DNA of 64,000 bases from Heterobasidion occidentale (Eukaryota > Basidiomycota > Agaricomycetes > Russulales > Bondarzewiaceae). The notes beneath the pieces are model-generated. The model had not been told where the DNA came from. It searched no databases and saw nothing but the letters and a program-made list of their open reading frames with translations. The stretch lies in the NCBI GenBank assembly GCA_039111635.1, contig JBCAQO010000012.1, positions 992,001 to 1,056,000 on the forward strand. Direction: 5' to 3'. Positions 54,225-64,000 of the stretch are shown here, piece after piece (positions within the stretch are counted from its first letter, which is position 1; the number at the start of each line of letters is the position of its first letter). The position numbers and the translations under genes were made by a program.

Positions 54225-56172
54225 CACCGACGCCTCCCTCTCTGAATATGGTGCAGTCCTCTTACAGGAAGGACCTGATAATGACTGGCACCCAGTTGCC
54301 TACCTCTTGGGATCATTTTCACCCCCCAAAAGGAATTATGACGTGCACGATCATGAACTCCTTGCAATTATCAAGGCACTGGAACATTGGAAACACTACC
54401 TCGAAGGCGCTCGACACTCCTTTGAGGTCTGGACAGACCACAAGAACCTGGTTTACTTTCAGACTGCACGGGACCTGTCAAGACAACAAGCGCGCTGGAG
54501 TCTGTTTTTGTCCCAGTTTGACTTCCAGCTCAGCTACAAGGCAGGAACAACCAATCATGCCGATGCTCTGTCCAGGCGTCCAGACCTTAGTGAGGGGATG
54601 GAATCTGATAACAAGGCACAGACTCTGCTCTCATCCAAACTTTTCAGTGAGTCCGGTGAAACTCTGGTAGAATCAAGCAAAAGCATACACATCAAAGCAA
54701 CAGAACTCATATCCTCGGACATCCTCTCCCTCATTTGACACTCACATTCAGAACATGATTTGCTAGTCGATGTCACCCTCAAGAAATTTCTGGAAAAAGG
54801 ACCAAAAGCAATAAAGGGCGACCTAGGAAAATGGACACATGAAGGTGGCATCACAAGACATGACGGCTATATATGTGTCCCAAAGGACAACCTCCTCCGA
54901 CGAATGATTGTCAGAACGCACCATGACACCATGGCTACAGGACACCCAGGCCAAGCAAAGACCCTGGAATTGGTACAATGCCATTATTGGTGGTCAAGCA
55001 TGACCAAATTTGTCCATCAATATGTGGATGGATGTGCAGTTTGCCAATCCACCAAGAATCTACCCCACAAGACCCATCTGCCAATTCAACCACTGGAAAC
55101 TATGAACGCCCCTTGGCATTTCATCTCCACCGACTTTGTAACAGACCTCCCGGAAAGTAGAGGATACGACTTGATAAACGTGGTGGTTGACCAAGGCCTG
55201 TCAAAAGGGATAGTCATAACTCCGTGTAAGAAGACAATCACGGCTGAAGAAACTACGATGCTCTTCCAGGACAACGTGTTTAAACGGTATGGTCTGCCAA
55301 CCAAGGTGGTATCCGATAGAGGCCCCCAATTCACGGCAAAATTCACACGAGAGCTTTGGAAAGGGCTAGGAATCACTCCTGCCCTTAGCATGGCTTATCA
55401 CTCCTAGACGGATGGAGAAACAGAACGGGTCAACCAGGAAATTGAACAGTTCCTGCAGGTATTCTGCAACTACCACCAAGATAACTGGGTAGACTTGCTC
55501 CCCTTCGTAGAATTCTCCCATAATACCCGAAGACACTCCGCCACCAGGAAGTCACTGTTTGAAGTCATCTATAGGTTCAACCTGTCATACTCGGTTGACT
55601 CAGCGTTGGAGACCAAGGTGCCCGCAGTAACTGAACATTTACAGCTAATCAAAGAAGTCCAAGAAGATGCGGCTGCCAGTCTATAGATAGCAGTGCAGCA
55701 CACCAAGGACCAGGACCTACACAGGAAACTTCCGCAGTGGGAAGTAGGAACCCAAGTCTGGTTAGAAGGAACCCACATTCGGACGACTTATCCGAAGTTC
55801 AAGCTGGCACCTAGGTGTTATGGCCCTTTTCAAGTGACCAAAAGAATCGGCCCTCTAGCTTATCGGCTGAAAATACCTGAAACATGGAAGATACACCCAG
55901 TATTTCATGCCTCCATGCTCACCAAATATCATGAGACAGAGGCCCATGGAAGGAACTTCCCAAGGCCTGCCCCAGAGATCCTAAATGAAGAAGAGCACTA
56001 CAAAGTAGAGGCCATTCTAGATTTAAAACACCAAGGATGAGGAACCAAATACCTTGTCAAGTGGGTTGGATACTCCGAAGCCGATAACACCTGGGAACCC
56101 TTTGCCTTCCTCAAAGATACGGCCAATGAGGCGCTTTGTGAGTTCCACAAAAGCTATCTAGACAAGCCCTGA
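54225..56172 (+). pseudogene. Pol of element D2, 3' part: RNase H, integrase, chromodomain
   Basis: RNase H begins TDASLSEYGAVL directly after the solo LTR. Integrase HHCC (THHDTMATGHPG ... GCAVCQSTKN, about 54910-55065) and core (Asp in STDFVTD, Asp in SDRGPQF, Glu in GETERVNQE) follow, then a GPY/F-like part (HPVFHASML) and a chromodomain (KVEAILDL, YLVKWVGYSEADNTWEP, to 56172). Stops: TGA 54736, TAG 55407, TAG 55684, TGA 56038; the TGA stops fit former CGA codons. Confidence 0.9.
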
Positions 56173-56252
56173 CCTGTGGCGATTAGGCTATAAGAAAGGT
56201 ATATAAGCGGAGAAGGTTCTCCCCCTTAAAGCAAGAATCCTTCCACCAGTAT

Positions 56253-57623
56253 ATGTCCAACCACTCCTCCCTCAATTACTCCCCTGGACGTGCTATGCTT
56301 ATTGATAAAGGAACTACTTCCTCACCATCAAGAAACCCCTCACTAGACATCATCCTGGCCATCACCAACCCCAACACTGGATGCCCTGGCTGAAGCGGCC
56401 ATCCAACGACTCTAGAGGGAGTTTCCATACCAGTCTCCACCCATCTCGCCACACTCGCCGCTGAAGATCAAATGGAACTACGAGCCCCACCTTGGGCTAA
56501 GGGAGCTCATGACGAGCACAATGAGAGACATCAAGAAGAAGGAAGGCCTACTCCGTCAACACCTCCATGACCGACAACAGTGCTGGCTCAAGGAGACACA
56601 AGACAGGAGACGAGAAGTGGAGGAGGACCAAGAAACCCTGCAGACCTGGCATTGTCTGCAGTTGCTGAACCAGGTGTACAAAAACCAGCAACAACTAGTG
56701 CACCAACTACCAGGACCAGAGGACCCCTTGCCAGTGGTAGAGATCTGCACCCCCGAGAATTGGAAGGGCTAGGGGATGCGCTACTTCAGCACACCACAAT
56801 CTCGGTGGTAATTCACATGGCCACAGTGTTAGCCTTGCAAAGGCTCACTAACTTCTTTGCAGGGCAATCAGGGAGCGAGAACAGCAATATTCCCCGACGC
56901 CTTGCAGATGCGAGCGACCAGGTCAGGCTTTTGGCCTATGCAGATGATCATTGAGCCACCTCCTAGTATGCTAGAGGAAATAATGGGGCGTATGCCCTTC
57001 TCATCCACCCTGATGAGTTTTCTTCCTTCATCAATCTAGAGCTCCTACCTGCCCTCATATCCAACACCAACGACGTACACTCCCCTCCTGTTTGGATTGA
57101 CCCATTTCGCATCCAACCATAGGACAACAAAGCCAGAAGAGCGGTACCAACTACGAGTAGTCGAGACGCGACTGCCCAGACAGAACCCTTTTGGACAATG
57201 GTACAGCAACAGGCACAAAGGGACCGAGAGGCCCTTCCTCCCACGTTGACAGGACAATCCACCAGGCAGGACACCAGAGGCAGCAATGAGGAACATCCTC
57301 CAAGGTACAGGAGGAACAAGAGGCAAGGAAACCAGAGGACAAGGGCAACACCCCAACCCAGAAGAGACAGTCCTCAAAGAACTCGACCGCGAGATCCGCC
57401 AACTCTGGATTGTCCTCAACATCATCAACCTGAAGGAACGCATGCTTGCACTGGTAGAAGAGCTCAAGACCACCAGCGACCGACTCCAAGAACTGCTGCT
57501 TGGACTCAAGCAAAGCTAGACGCATGGGACGAGGTTGAAGATGGGAACTACAACGATGCCGACCCCTGTTACAGGCCAGACGAAGGGTATGGGGATTATG
57601 GGGACATTGGCGGAGGATATTAG
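56253..57623 (+). pseudogene. Third ORF of element D2, broken
   Basis: From an ATG near 56253 (SNHSSLNYSPGRAML) a Pro/Ser/Gln-rich frame with several frameshifts runs to about 57620. The part at 57362-57519 is a Leu/Glu/Lys coiled coil (ELDREIRQLWIVL, KERMLALVEELKT). It is in the same place as the third ORF of element A but with no visible similarity. Function unknown. Confidence 0.45.
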
Positions 57624-57883
57624 ACAAGGGAGTTGAGGAACCCCTTGTCTCGAAGAGGTGACAGAGAGGGAAGGACCCTCCGCACCACAGGTACCAGTTT
57701 CACGCACAGGACACCAAGCATTTAACGTCCTGCATAACATTAAACTGTGAAAAGATAAGAAGGCAGGGGAAGTACCTGACCATTTTGCATTCAGCCCTCC
57801 GGTCCGCAGACAGGACAAGCATTTAACACTCTCGTTGTCAAGAGGCATTCTGACAAGCGATCAGGTGTCCCACTTGGATCCCC
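57624..57883. other. Spacer after third ORF of element D2
   Basis: No coding signal on the sense strand. It contains gacaggacaagcatttaac-like words repeated twice (near 57711 and 57812). Confidence 0.35.
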
Positions 57884-59308
57884 AGTTTTACAGGACCCTT
57901 TCCACATTAGGAGGTCCTTGATTTGACATAACCTTGGTACTGGTACGCTGGCTTTTTGATCTTGTGGCGAGACTGAAAAGCTACAAATGATGCAAGAATC
58001 CTGGTGGGAAGATTGTGTGCATGTTCACCATTGGGGAACAGTGGACCTTACCTCACTGTCAAGGTCTGACAGGTGTTTGGACGTCCCACTTTGGATCTCT
58101 AGTTTTACAGGGTCTTTTCCACATTATGGGGCCCTATCAAGATGCATGCACATAGTGGTTGCACTCCACTAAGTAGCCAAAACGGACAAGAAAAAGGACG
58201 TGACATCCGCAACAATGTAAAACTATGAAAGGCTTGGTCCGCAATGACTATAAACTAGTTACTGTCTGGAACAACATTAAAGCTACCAAGACCCTTGGAA
58301 TGTCGTTGTATTCTAGCAGATGGTGGAAGTGATGATTCCACCATTGCAGAACCCTGCCGACTAGGTCAAGGCGCTTCCATATTCCATATGCCCTACAGTA
58401 AAAGAATATGGGGTTGACATGGTTCAATTCCGTGCGAGGGGTTTGGGGACATGGAGCGGGTCGCCAGCCATCCTACCGGACCACAACTACTCCATGGTGC
58501 ACCCATTCTACCCTTGAAGTCCGAAGCAAGGATTCCGCTTCAAGGGCCAGTCAAGAGGCAACTGGGACTGTGCCTCAGGTTTTTCAAATGTCCCCTATGA
58601 CGCTAAACTGGGCAGCCCTTTCTTTACAGGGTCATGAGCAGTGTCCAAACATGAGAAATGTTTTGACACTACTCCTTGGACATCCGCGATGACTATAAAC
58701 TACGAACATCCAAAATGACGTTAAACTATTGTCCCTCTGTTCTAGGGATTGTACTTGAGCTGGAATTACCGCTTCCCGCCCCAGTAGTCCGCAATAATGT
58801 TAAACTATTGTCCCTTCAAGCATAGGGATTGTGAGCAGTGACTTCGAAAAGTCATCACTCCATCTGCAATGACGATAAACTACTTGCTCCTTCAGACATA
58901 GGAGTTGTGGTTGATGTCCACGACCTTGGACATCAACCAGTCCAAAATGACCTTAAACTACCCTCACCCCGGAGGATTAAATCTATCGAGGCTTGGGAGG
59001 TTCAAGCCAGGCGATAGCCGACGTCCGCAATGACTATAAACTATGGCCATCCTCCATGACGTTAAACTAGGCTGCCCTTTGTCTGCAGGGCCATGTGAGT
59101 TGTGTCAAAATAGGCTTCTGCCTTACAAGTCTATTCGGAACACACCTCTATAAGTTATCCGGTTTGATATAGTATAAACCGTCACCATCTTTCCTCAATG
59201 GGAACCCTGTCAAGGAGTAGGACCTAGTCTATGGCCCTATGCGCATCACCAATGGATGTTCTGGCGCACAGAAATATCTGCTATCTTGTTACAGGCACTC
59301 CTACGTTG
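57884..59308 (+). repeat. 3' noncoding region 'X' of element D2 (copy 2), motif array
   Basis: It aligns with 17733-19000 and is cut at 59308 by element D3. It has copies of TCCGCAATGACTATAAACTA or close variants starting at 58238, 58591, 58683, 58709, 58788, 58863, 58941, 59024 and 59050. Successive spacings from 58591 on are 92, 26, 79, 75, 78, 83 and 26 bp. A TTTTACAGGGTC segment recurs at about 57890 and 58102. No ORF of note. Confidence 0.65.
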
Positions 59309-59886
59309 TGTTATGACTTGACCGATCGGGGCTCTTCGGGGCCAGTCTATCTGATGGTTCAAGCATCACATGCTAGGTGGCTCCCCATTATGGAGCGTAC
59401 ATCAAGGTATTTGGCATGTCCTTAGAGCCAACTGAGCTGATGGTTCTTCAAGACATTGGTAGAGGCTATATTGGAGGGACACAAGGTTTGTATAGAGATA
59501 AGGAGGCATTCACATGCCATGGGCTTAGGGCTTATGGGTAAGCACCTCGTCGTACCAGGATGTATTGGTACGACTAGAGAAGTACAAGAGTAGGCACCGG
59601 CTGAGAGAGACAGCGACCACAGCTCTCCTGGGAGGGAAACCCGAAGAAGCATACGGACTCTTACCCTATACCCTATACAGTATATAAGGCCCGTAGAATA
59701 GGCTGAGGATCTTCAGTCTATTTTCTTCGTTTGTTCATATCTCCCTATATGAGCACTTCGTTGTAATCATTGTTCCCTCCTGTATCATTACCTGATACAG
59801 TCAAGACTTCGCCCTCCGCTCAGTCCACTGTGCAACCTAGGGAAGAACCTGTTACTCTTGGGTTATCGAACGAGCAGTTCATAACA
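59309..59886 (+). repeat. LTR D, 5' LTR of element D3
   Basis: A 578-bp LTR from TGTTATGACTTG to CATAACA, inserted in region X after CGTTG. The start-site word has decayed by one base (AGTCTATTTT at 59715), so pairing with its primer site is 9 of 10. Confidence 0.92.
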
Positions 59887-59888
59887 CT

Positions 59889-59898
59889 AGAATAGACT
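59889..59898 (+). promoter_or_regulatory. Self-priming primer binding site, element D3
   Basis: AGAATAGACT, 2 nt after the LTR, as in D1 and D2. Confidence 0.65.
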
Positions 59899-60079
59899 CG
59901 CTTTTACCCCTACCTTGCACCACTCTTTGCTTGCTGCCTCTCTCTCTCTCACAACCCTCATCGACAGAGTCATAGACCTCCACCGAAGGGCGTTACCTCA
60001 CACACCCTGGAGCAAGACCTAGGCCTAGGATATCCACCAGGCACTAGACGAACCAACAACCAACTTTGACAGAACAATT

Positions 60080-62190
60080 GTCCTATCCATCAAAGGGGAA
60101 ACCGCTGGTATTACTCCGACACCAATCGGCCAGCTCCCCCGAACTTTGATAACTGCTCGTATCGAGAAGGACAATATTTCTTCACAAGAGAAGACAAAAC
60201 AGAAGCCGAGTGGGCTTGGGACGAAACAGCAGAAGACTGGGTAGAGCCACCCCAGTATAGAAACCCTGAACCGGAAATCCCGGATACATCGAAGAAGAAG
60301 AAGGAACATCCGAGTCTGAATCCTCGGATATTCAAACACCGATCAACACCCGAAATACTGAAGACAATACCATTATGTCGACAAATCCTACAGATCCCCC
60401 TGCAATCACATCGTCTGGGAGGGGCAAGCTTAAGCTCCCCGATAACTTCGAGGGAGACAGAACACAGTCACAGAAATTTATTATGAATTGCCTCCTCCTT
60501 TTTACAGCAGAATCGGACCAGTACAAGACGGATGAAGACAAAGCTTCCCTCGCCCTCTCATGCATGAGATATGGAATGGCCGGCGTCTGGGCGGAAAGTT
60601 TCCTGAAGAAAACAGTTGGGGCGACCCTGCCCAAAACTCTTGGGACTTGGACCGACTTCTATGACAGGTTTAAACTCCAGTTCAAGGAAACAAACCTTAC
60701 GGACAAGGCCTGAAGTGCTCTCATGTCTTTCTCCCAAGGGAAGATGACAGTGGATGAATACTCTAATCAATTCATCCTTATAGCCTCCGATGCCGACATC
60801 ACCGACAAGGAACAAGTTCCTTACTTCCAGAGAGGGCTTGATCCGAGGGTCATGGACAAGATCTATGACAAAGAAACACCGCCGAAGGACACGATCCAAG
60901 ATTGGGTCAATACTCCCTGTGAAATAGATGGACACTTGAGAGCCTGAAGTGCTCAAAAGGCGATCCTTGCCAACTCCACCTCATTCTGAAGCGACTTCCT
61001 CAATCGCTTTCACCTCCAACCCGCTCGCCGTTATAATTCTACCACCGCACCTCGCAGAATGAACAACCAGGTAGTCGACATGGACATTGATGCCTCTCGG
61101 AAAAAAAATGCCGCTTGCTAGAAACGCACTCATGATGGCAAGCTCACTACCCGTTGTTTTAACTATGGGAAATCAGGACATTGGGCGTCTGATTGCCATC
61201 CCCCTCGTAGAGGCGTTCCCCCTTCTCGAGGAAATCCGCGCAAGTCGATGGGCGGAGGAGGTAGAAGAACTCGCGCTGCAGACATGGAGGATGAAGATGA
61301 GCAAGAATCCCCGCTGGGGGACGATGCAGGACTTCATTGAGGACTGAAGGAGGGGAGTTTTCATGGCCACCATCGTCGGGTATCACAACCTGGTAATTCG
61401 GTGGAACGTGAGGACCCTTCCGTGAGAAGGGGAAGATCAAGCCAGAGCAATGGAGAGCGCTACGTACCGCCTAACGGACGACAAAGCAACGGTGTTATGA
61501 ACTGCTCGTTCGATAACCCAAGAGTAACAGGTTCTTCCCCAGGTTGCACGGTCGACTGAGTGGTGGACGAAGTCTCGACTGTATCAGGCAAAGATACAGG
61601 AGGGAATAATAATTGGCTCTAAGTTACACAGTGTGGGGACTGTGTAGGAACAAAGAGAATAGACTGAAGATCCTCAGCCTATTCTATGGGCCTTATATAC
61701 TGTATGGGGTATAGGGTAAGAGTCTGTGTGCTTCTCTGGGTTTCCATCCCAGGAAAGCTGTGGTCGCCGTCTCTCTCAGCCGGTGCCTACTCTTGTACTT
61801 CTCCAGTCGTACCAATCCATCCTGGTACGACGAGGTGCTTACCCATAAGCCCTAAGCCCATGGCATGTGAATGCCTCTCTTATTATTGTGTGAACCTTGT
61901 GCCCCTCCAATATAGCCTTTACCGATGTCTTGAAGAACCATTGGTCCAGTTGGCTCCTAAGGACATGCCGAATACCTTGATGTACACTCCGTAGTGGAGC
62001 CGCCTAGCATGTGATGCTTGAACCATCGGATAGACCGGCCCCGAAGGGCCCCGATTGGTCAAGTCATAACAGACGGACCCATCCGTGATACTGATGGTGT
62101 CCGAGCACTCTTCAAAGAAGTAGGGGAGGCCAAGGCCAAACAAATGTTGGTGGATCTGGCAGAGGATTTTTCCTGACCTCTCCTTCACCA
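60080..62190 (+). pseudogene. Gag of element D3, split by inverted solo LTR D
   Basis: Capsid from ATG 60375 (SGRGKLKLPDNFEG). Stops at 60712, 60946 and 60987 (TGA), 61120 (TAG) and 61346 (TGA). The knuckle at 61155-61196 has its second Cys changed to Tyr (TAT at 61164), C-FN-Y-GKSG-H-WASD-C. The gene is split after SNG at 61492 and resumes at 62077, ending EDFS-stop near 62176. Confidence 0.85.
61493..62071 (-). repeat. Solo LTR D, inverted, inside D3 gag
   Basis: A 579-bp LTR on the minus strand. Flanks AACGG (61488-61492) and GACGG (62072-62076) match at 4 of 5; D2 at the same site reads ...caacggaccc, so the right copy has one later change. Confidence 0.9.
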
Positions 62191-62253
62191 GCCGAAGAGA
62201 GAGGATCGAGGAAACTTGAGTATGATTCCCTGTCATGTATTCGAGTCGGAGCA

Positions 62254-63999
62254 ATGAACAGCCACATCATTACTCCCATTCGACTTGACGAGCAACTGAC
62301 AACTCAAGGAAGAAGCGCTGGAGCCAGAGCCACCATCGACTCAGCTTGCGAAGGGATTTTGGTAAATGAGAAATGGGTACGAAAACACAACCTTACAACC
62401 TATCCTTTAAACTGCCCTATCCGTGTTCGCAACGTCGATGACACCTTCAACAAAGCAGGCCTCATTCAACGAGGCCTAGACGCTAATCTCACCGTCAAGG
62501 ATAGATGGGGGAGGACCCACACCGAACGCGTCCAGATGTTCATCACCAATCTAGGGAAAGACGACATGCTCCTAGGAACGGATTGGTTGAAATACCATGG
62601 CCCCTCCATCGGGTGGAGGCATCATGAGGTACACTTTGATCAATGCCCCAGAGATTGCCAACAACCATATGGGTTTACCAAGGCAAGGGAAGAGCCTACC
62701 AAGAAGGCATGGCTAGCGAAACTACGCGGTGACAAGATTCCTCAGCGGACAAAGCCGCATCTTGTCTCTGAACCAGTAGGACCTCCGTGGACTTGGACTA
62801 AAGAACAATGGAGCCAAGTACCCATGAAGGAATGGAAATCTTGGTTCCTCTTCCTGTTGGAGCATAAATCCCGACAGGCCAAGGCTCGGAAATGGCTCGA
62901 GGAGCAAGTAACCGAAAGGAAGGAACGCTGGCAGGCTCAGCGAGAGACAACCCAGAGCGAAGCTTCAGAAGAAGTCGCTGAAGAAGCGCAAACACCATTT
63001 GACTCCTCCGCAATGAATAGCGCAGGAGAACCCGTCATCAGGAAGGTAGCTCCAGAACCCTCGGGGTTCGCAAGCTTTGACGAAGACCTGGAGGAAGAAA
63101 TCGACACCACCGACTTGAAGAATCACGTGCCGGCGGAGTATCATTCCTACCTCGACATCTTCAGTGAAAGGCAATCGCAAAGACTCCTCCAACACACGAT
63201 ATGGGACCATGCGATAAATCTCAAGCCGTCTTTCAAACCCCAGGCTCCAAGAATATTTCCCTTGAGCCCGGAAAAACACAACGAGCTAGGGAAATTCATC
63301 AAGGAGCATCTTTCTAGGGGAATGATACGTCGGTCAACAGCACATAGCGTGGCCTCCTTCTTCTTTATAAACAAGAAGGATGGAAAGCTCCGCCCGGTAC
63401 AGGATTATCGCCACCTCAACAAGCACACCATTCGAGATGTTTGCCCCCTACCACTAATCCAAGAATTACTGGATATCATTCGAGGGGCGACGGTATTCTC
63501 GAAGCTCAATGTTCGGTGGGGATATAACAATGTGCGCATCAAAGAAGGGGACGAATCGAAAGCAGCCTTTGTAACACCCTTGGGGCTCTTTGAACCTACA
63601 GTGATGTTCTTTGGGCTCTGCAATTCCCCAGGGACCTTCCAGGCCATGATGAACATGATCTTTCAAGAGCTCATCTTGGCCCGGAAAATTGCGGTATACA
63701 TGGACGACATTCTCATCTTCACAAAAACCACAGCAGAACACATCGTGATTGTTCGACGAGTCCTCCAAATCCTACACGACAATGATCTTTACCTCAAACC
63801 AGAGAAATGCAAGTTCCACAAGGAAAAGCTAAACTACTTGGGGTACACGATTTCAAAGGACCATGTCGCTATGGAAGATTCGAAGATTGAAGCCATCCAG
63901 GAATGGCCCATCCTGCGCACAGTCCGTAACATCCGCTCTTTCTTAGGCCTAGGGAACTTTTACCGGCGATTCATTGACAAGTTCTCCTTAATTGCCTAA
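62254..63999 (+). CDS. Pol of element D3: protease-like and RT, open to the window end
   Basis: A 581-codon open frame, the best kept coding sequence of the window's transposons. The protease-like domain has DSAC-EG at 62338 (noncanonical third residue, Ala not Gly) and later LGTDWL. A charged linker (EEQVTERKERWQAQ) follows, then RT: FFFINKKDGKLRPVQDYRHLN, YMDD near 63700, KLNYLGYTIS, FLGLGNFYRRF. It ends at a TAA at 63997, where D2 continues into the HPLHSLTKKD region; the window ends one base later, so RNase H and integrase are expected beyond it. The TAA may come from a small frameshift. Confidence 0.9.
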   Translation: MNSHIITPIRLDEQLTTQGRSAGARATIDSACEGILVNEKWVRKHNLTTYPLNCPIRVRNVDDTFNKAGLIQRGLDANLTVKDRWGRTHTERVQMFITNLGKDDMLLGTDWLKYHGPSIGWRHHEVHFDQCPRDCQQPYGFTKAREEPTKKAWLAKLRGDKIPQRTKPHLVSEPVGPPWTWTKEQWSQVPMKEWKSWFLFLLEHKSRQAKARKWLEEQVTERKERWQAQRETTQSEASEEVAEEAQTPFDSSAMNSAGEPVIRKVAPEPSGFASFDEDLEEEIDTTDLKNHVPAEYHSYLDIFSERQSQRLLQHTIWDHAINLKPSFKPQAPRIFPLSPEKHNELGKFIKEHLSRGMIRRSTAHSVASFFFINKKDGKLRPVQDYRHLNKHTIRDVCPLPLIQELLDIIRGATVFSKLNVRWGYNNVRIKEGDESKAAFVTPLGLFEPTVMFFGLCNSPGTFQAMMNMIFQELILARKIAVYMDDILIFTKTTAEHIVIVRRVLQILHDNDLYLKPEKCKFHKEKLNYLGYTISKDHVAMEDSKIEAIQEWPILRTVRNIRSFLGLGNFYRRFIDKFSLIA

Positions 64000-64000
64000 C

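Noticed and set aside
58591..59069. CRISPR-like array: short repeats with roughly even spacers
   Set aside because: The host is a fungus, words vary, spacers include 26 and ~78 bp, and no Cas genes are present. Treated as a repeat array in a retroelement.

Overview
This window is a transposon-dense stretch of a filamentous basidiomycete genome (Agaricomycete; a Rhizoctonia-like relative is my guess, not proven). The grounds are short GT-AG introns of about 40-75 bp, chromodomain Ty3 elements, a KDZ-associated CxC5/CxC6 gene, an RTC4-like gene and an Agaricomycete-expanded kinase-like family. Only two loci look like ordinary host genes: a kinase-like gene (about 14.3-16.4 kb, + strand) and the 3' part of PCNA (16.67-17.58 kb, - strand). 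Almost everything else is nested mobile DNA.

Layout, left to right. 1-1063: start of a minus-strand Ty3 element of family A with its 5' LTR. 1064-5740: 3' end of a plus-strand element of family C: integrase, a four-exon gene on the opposite strand flanked by a duplicated polypurine-tract block, then the LTR. 5741-13513: minus-strand chromovirus B, lacking its 3' LTR. 13514-13925: LTR C fragment. 13926-17632: host island. 17633-17732: 100-N gap. 17733-26747: 3' end of a diverged D-family element carrying a solo LTR A and a 5.6-kb TIR DNA transposon encoding an integrase-like DDE transposase. 26748-36041: AT-rich region with two tRNA-derived SINE-like heads, a decayed KDZ CxC5/CxC6 gene and a tail-to-tail RTC4-like gene. 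36042-64000: three D-family Ty3 elements (D1, D2, D3), all on the + strand and inserted one into the next. D1's LTR is split by a short TIR element that itself contains an almost complete chromovirus A. D2 is split by a solo LTR B. D3 is split by an inverted solo LTR D.

How the elements work: they are Ty3/Gypsy chromoviruses encoding Gag (CCHC zinc knuckle), aspartic protease, RT, RNase H, integrase (HHCC plus DD35E) and chromodomain. In families A, B and D the bases just after the 5' LTR are complementary to a 10-nt sequence inside the LTR that lies 33-34 bp downstream of a TATA box. This is the geometry of Tf1-type self-priming. Families A and B also carry related reading frames of about 100 codons inside their LTRs, diverged mainly at third codon positions where compared. 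Premature stops in the D and A elements are mostly CGA-to-TGA, so CpG-type C-to-T decay appears to have silenced them.
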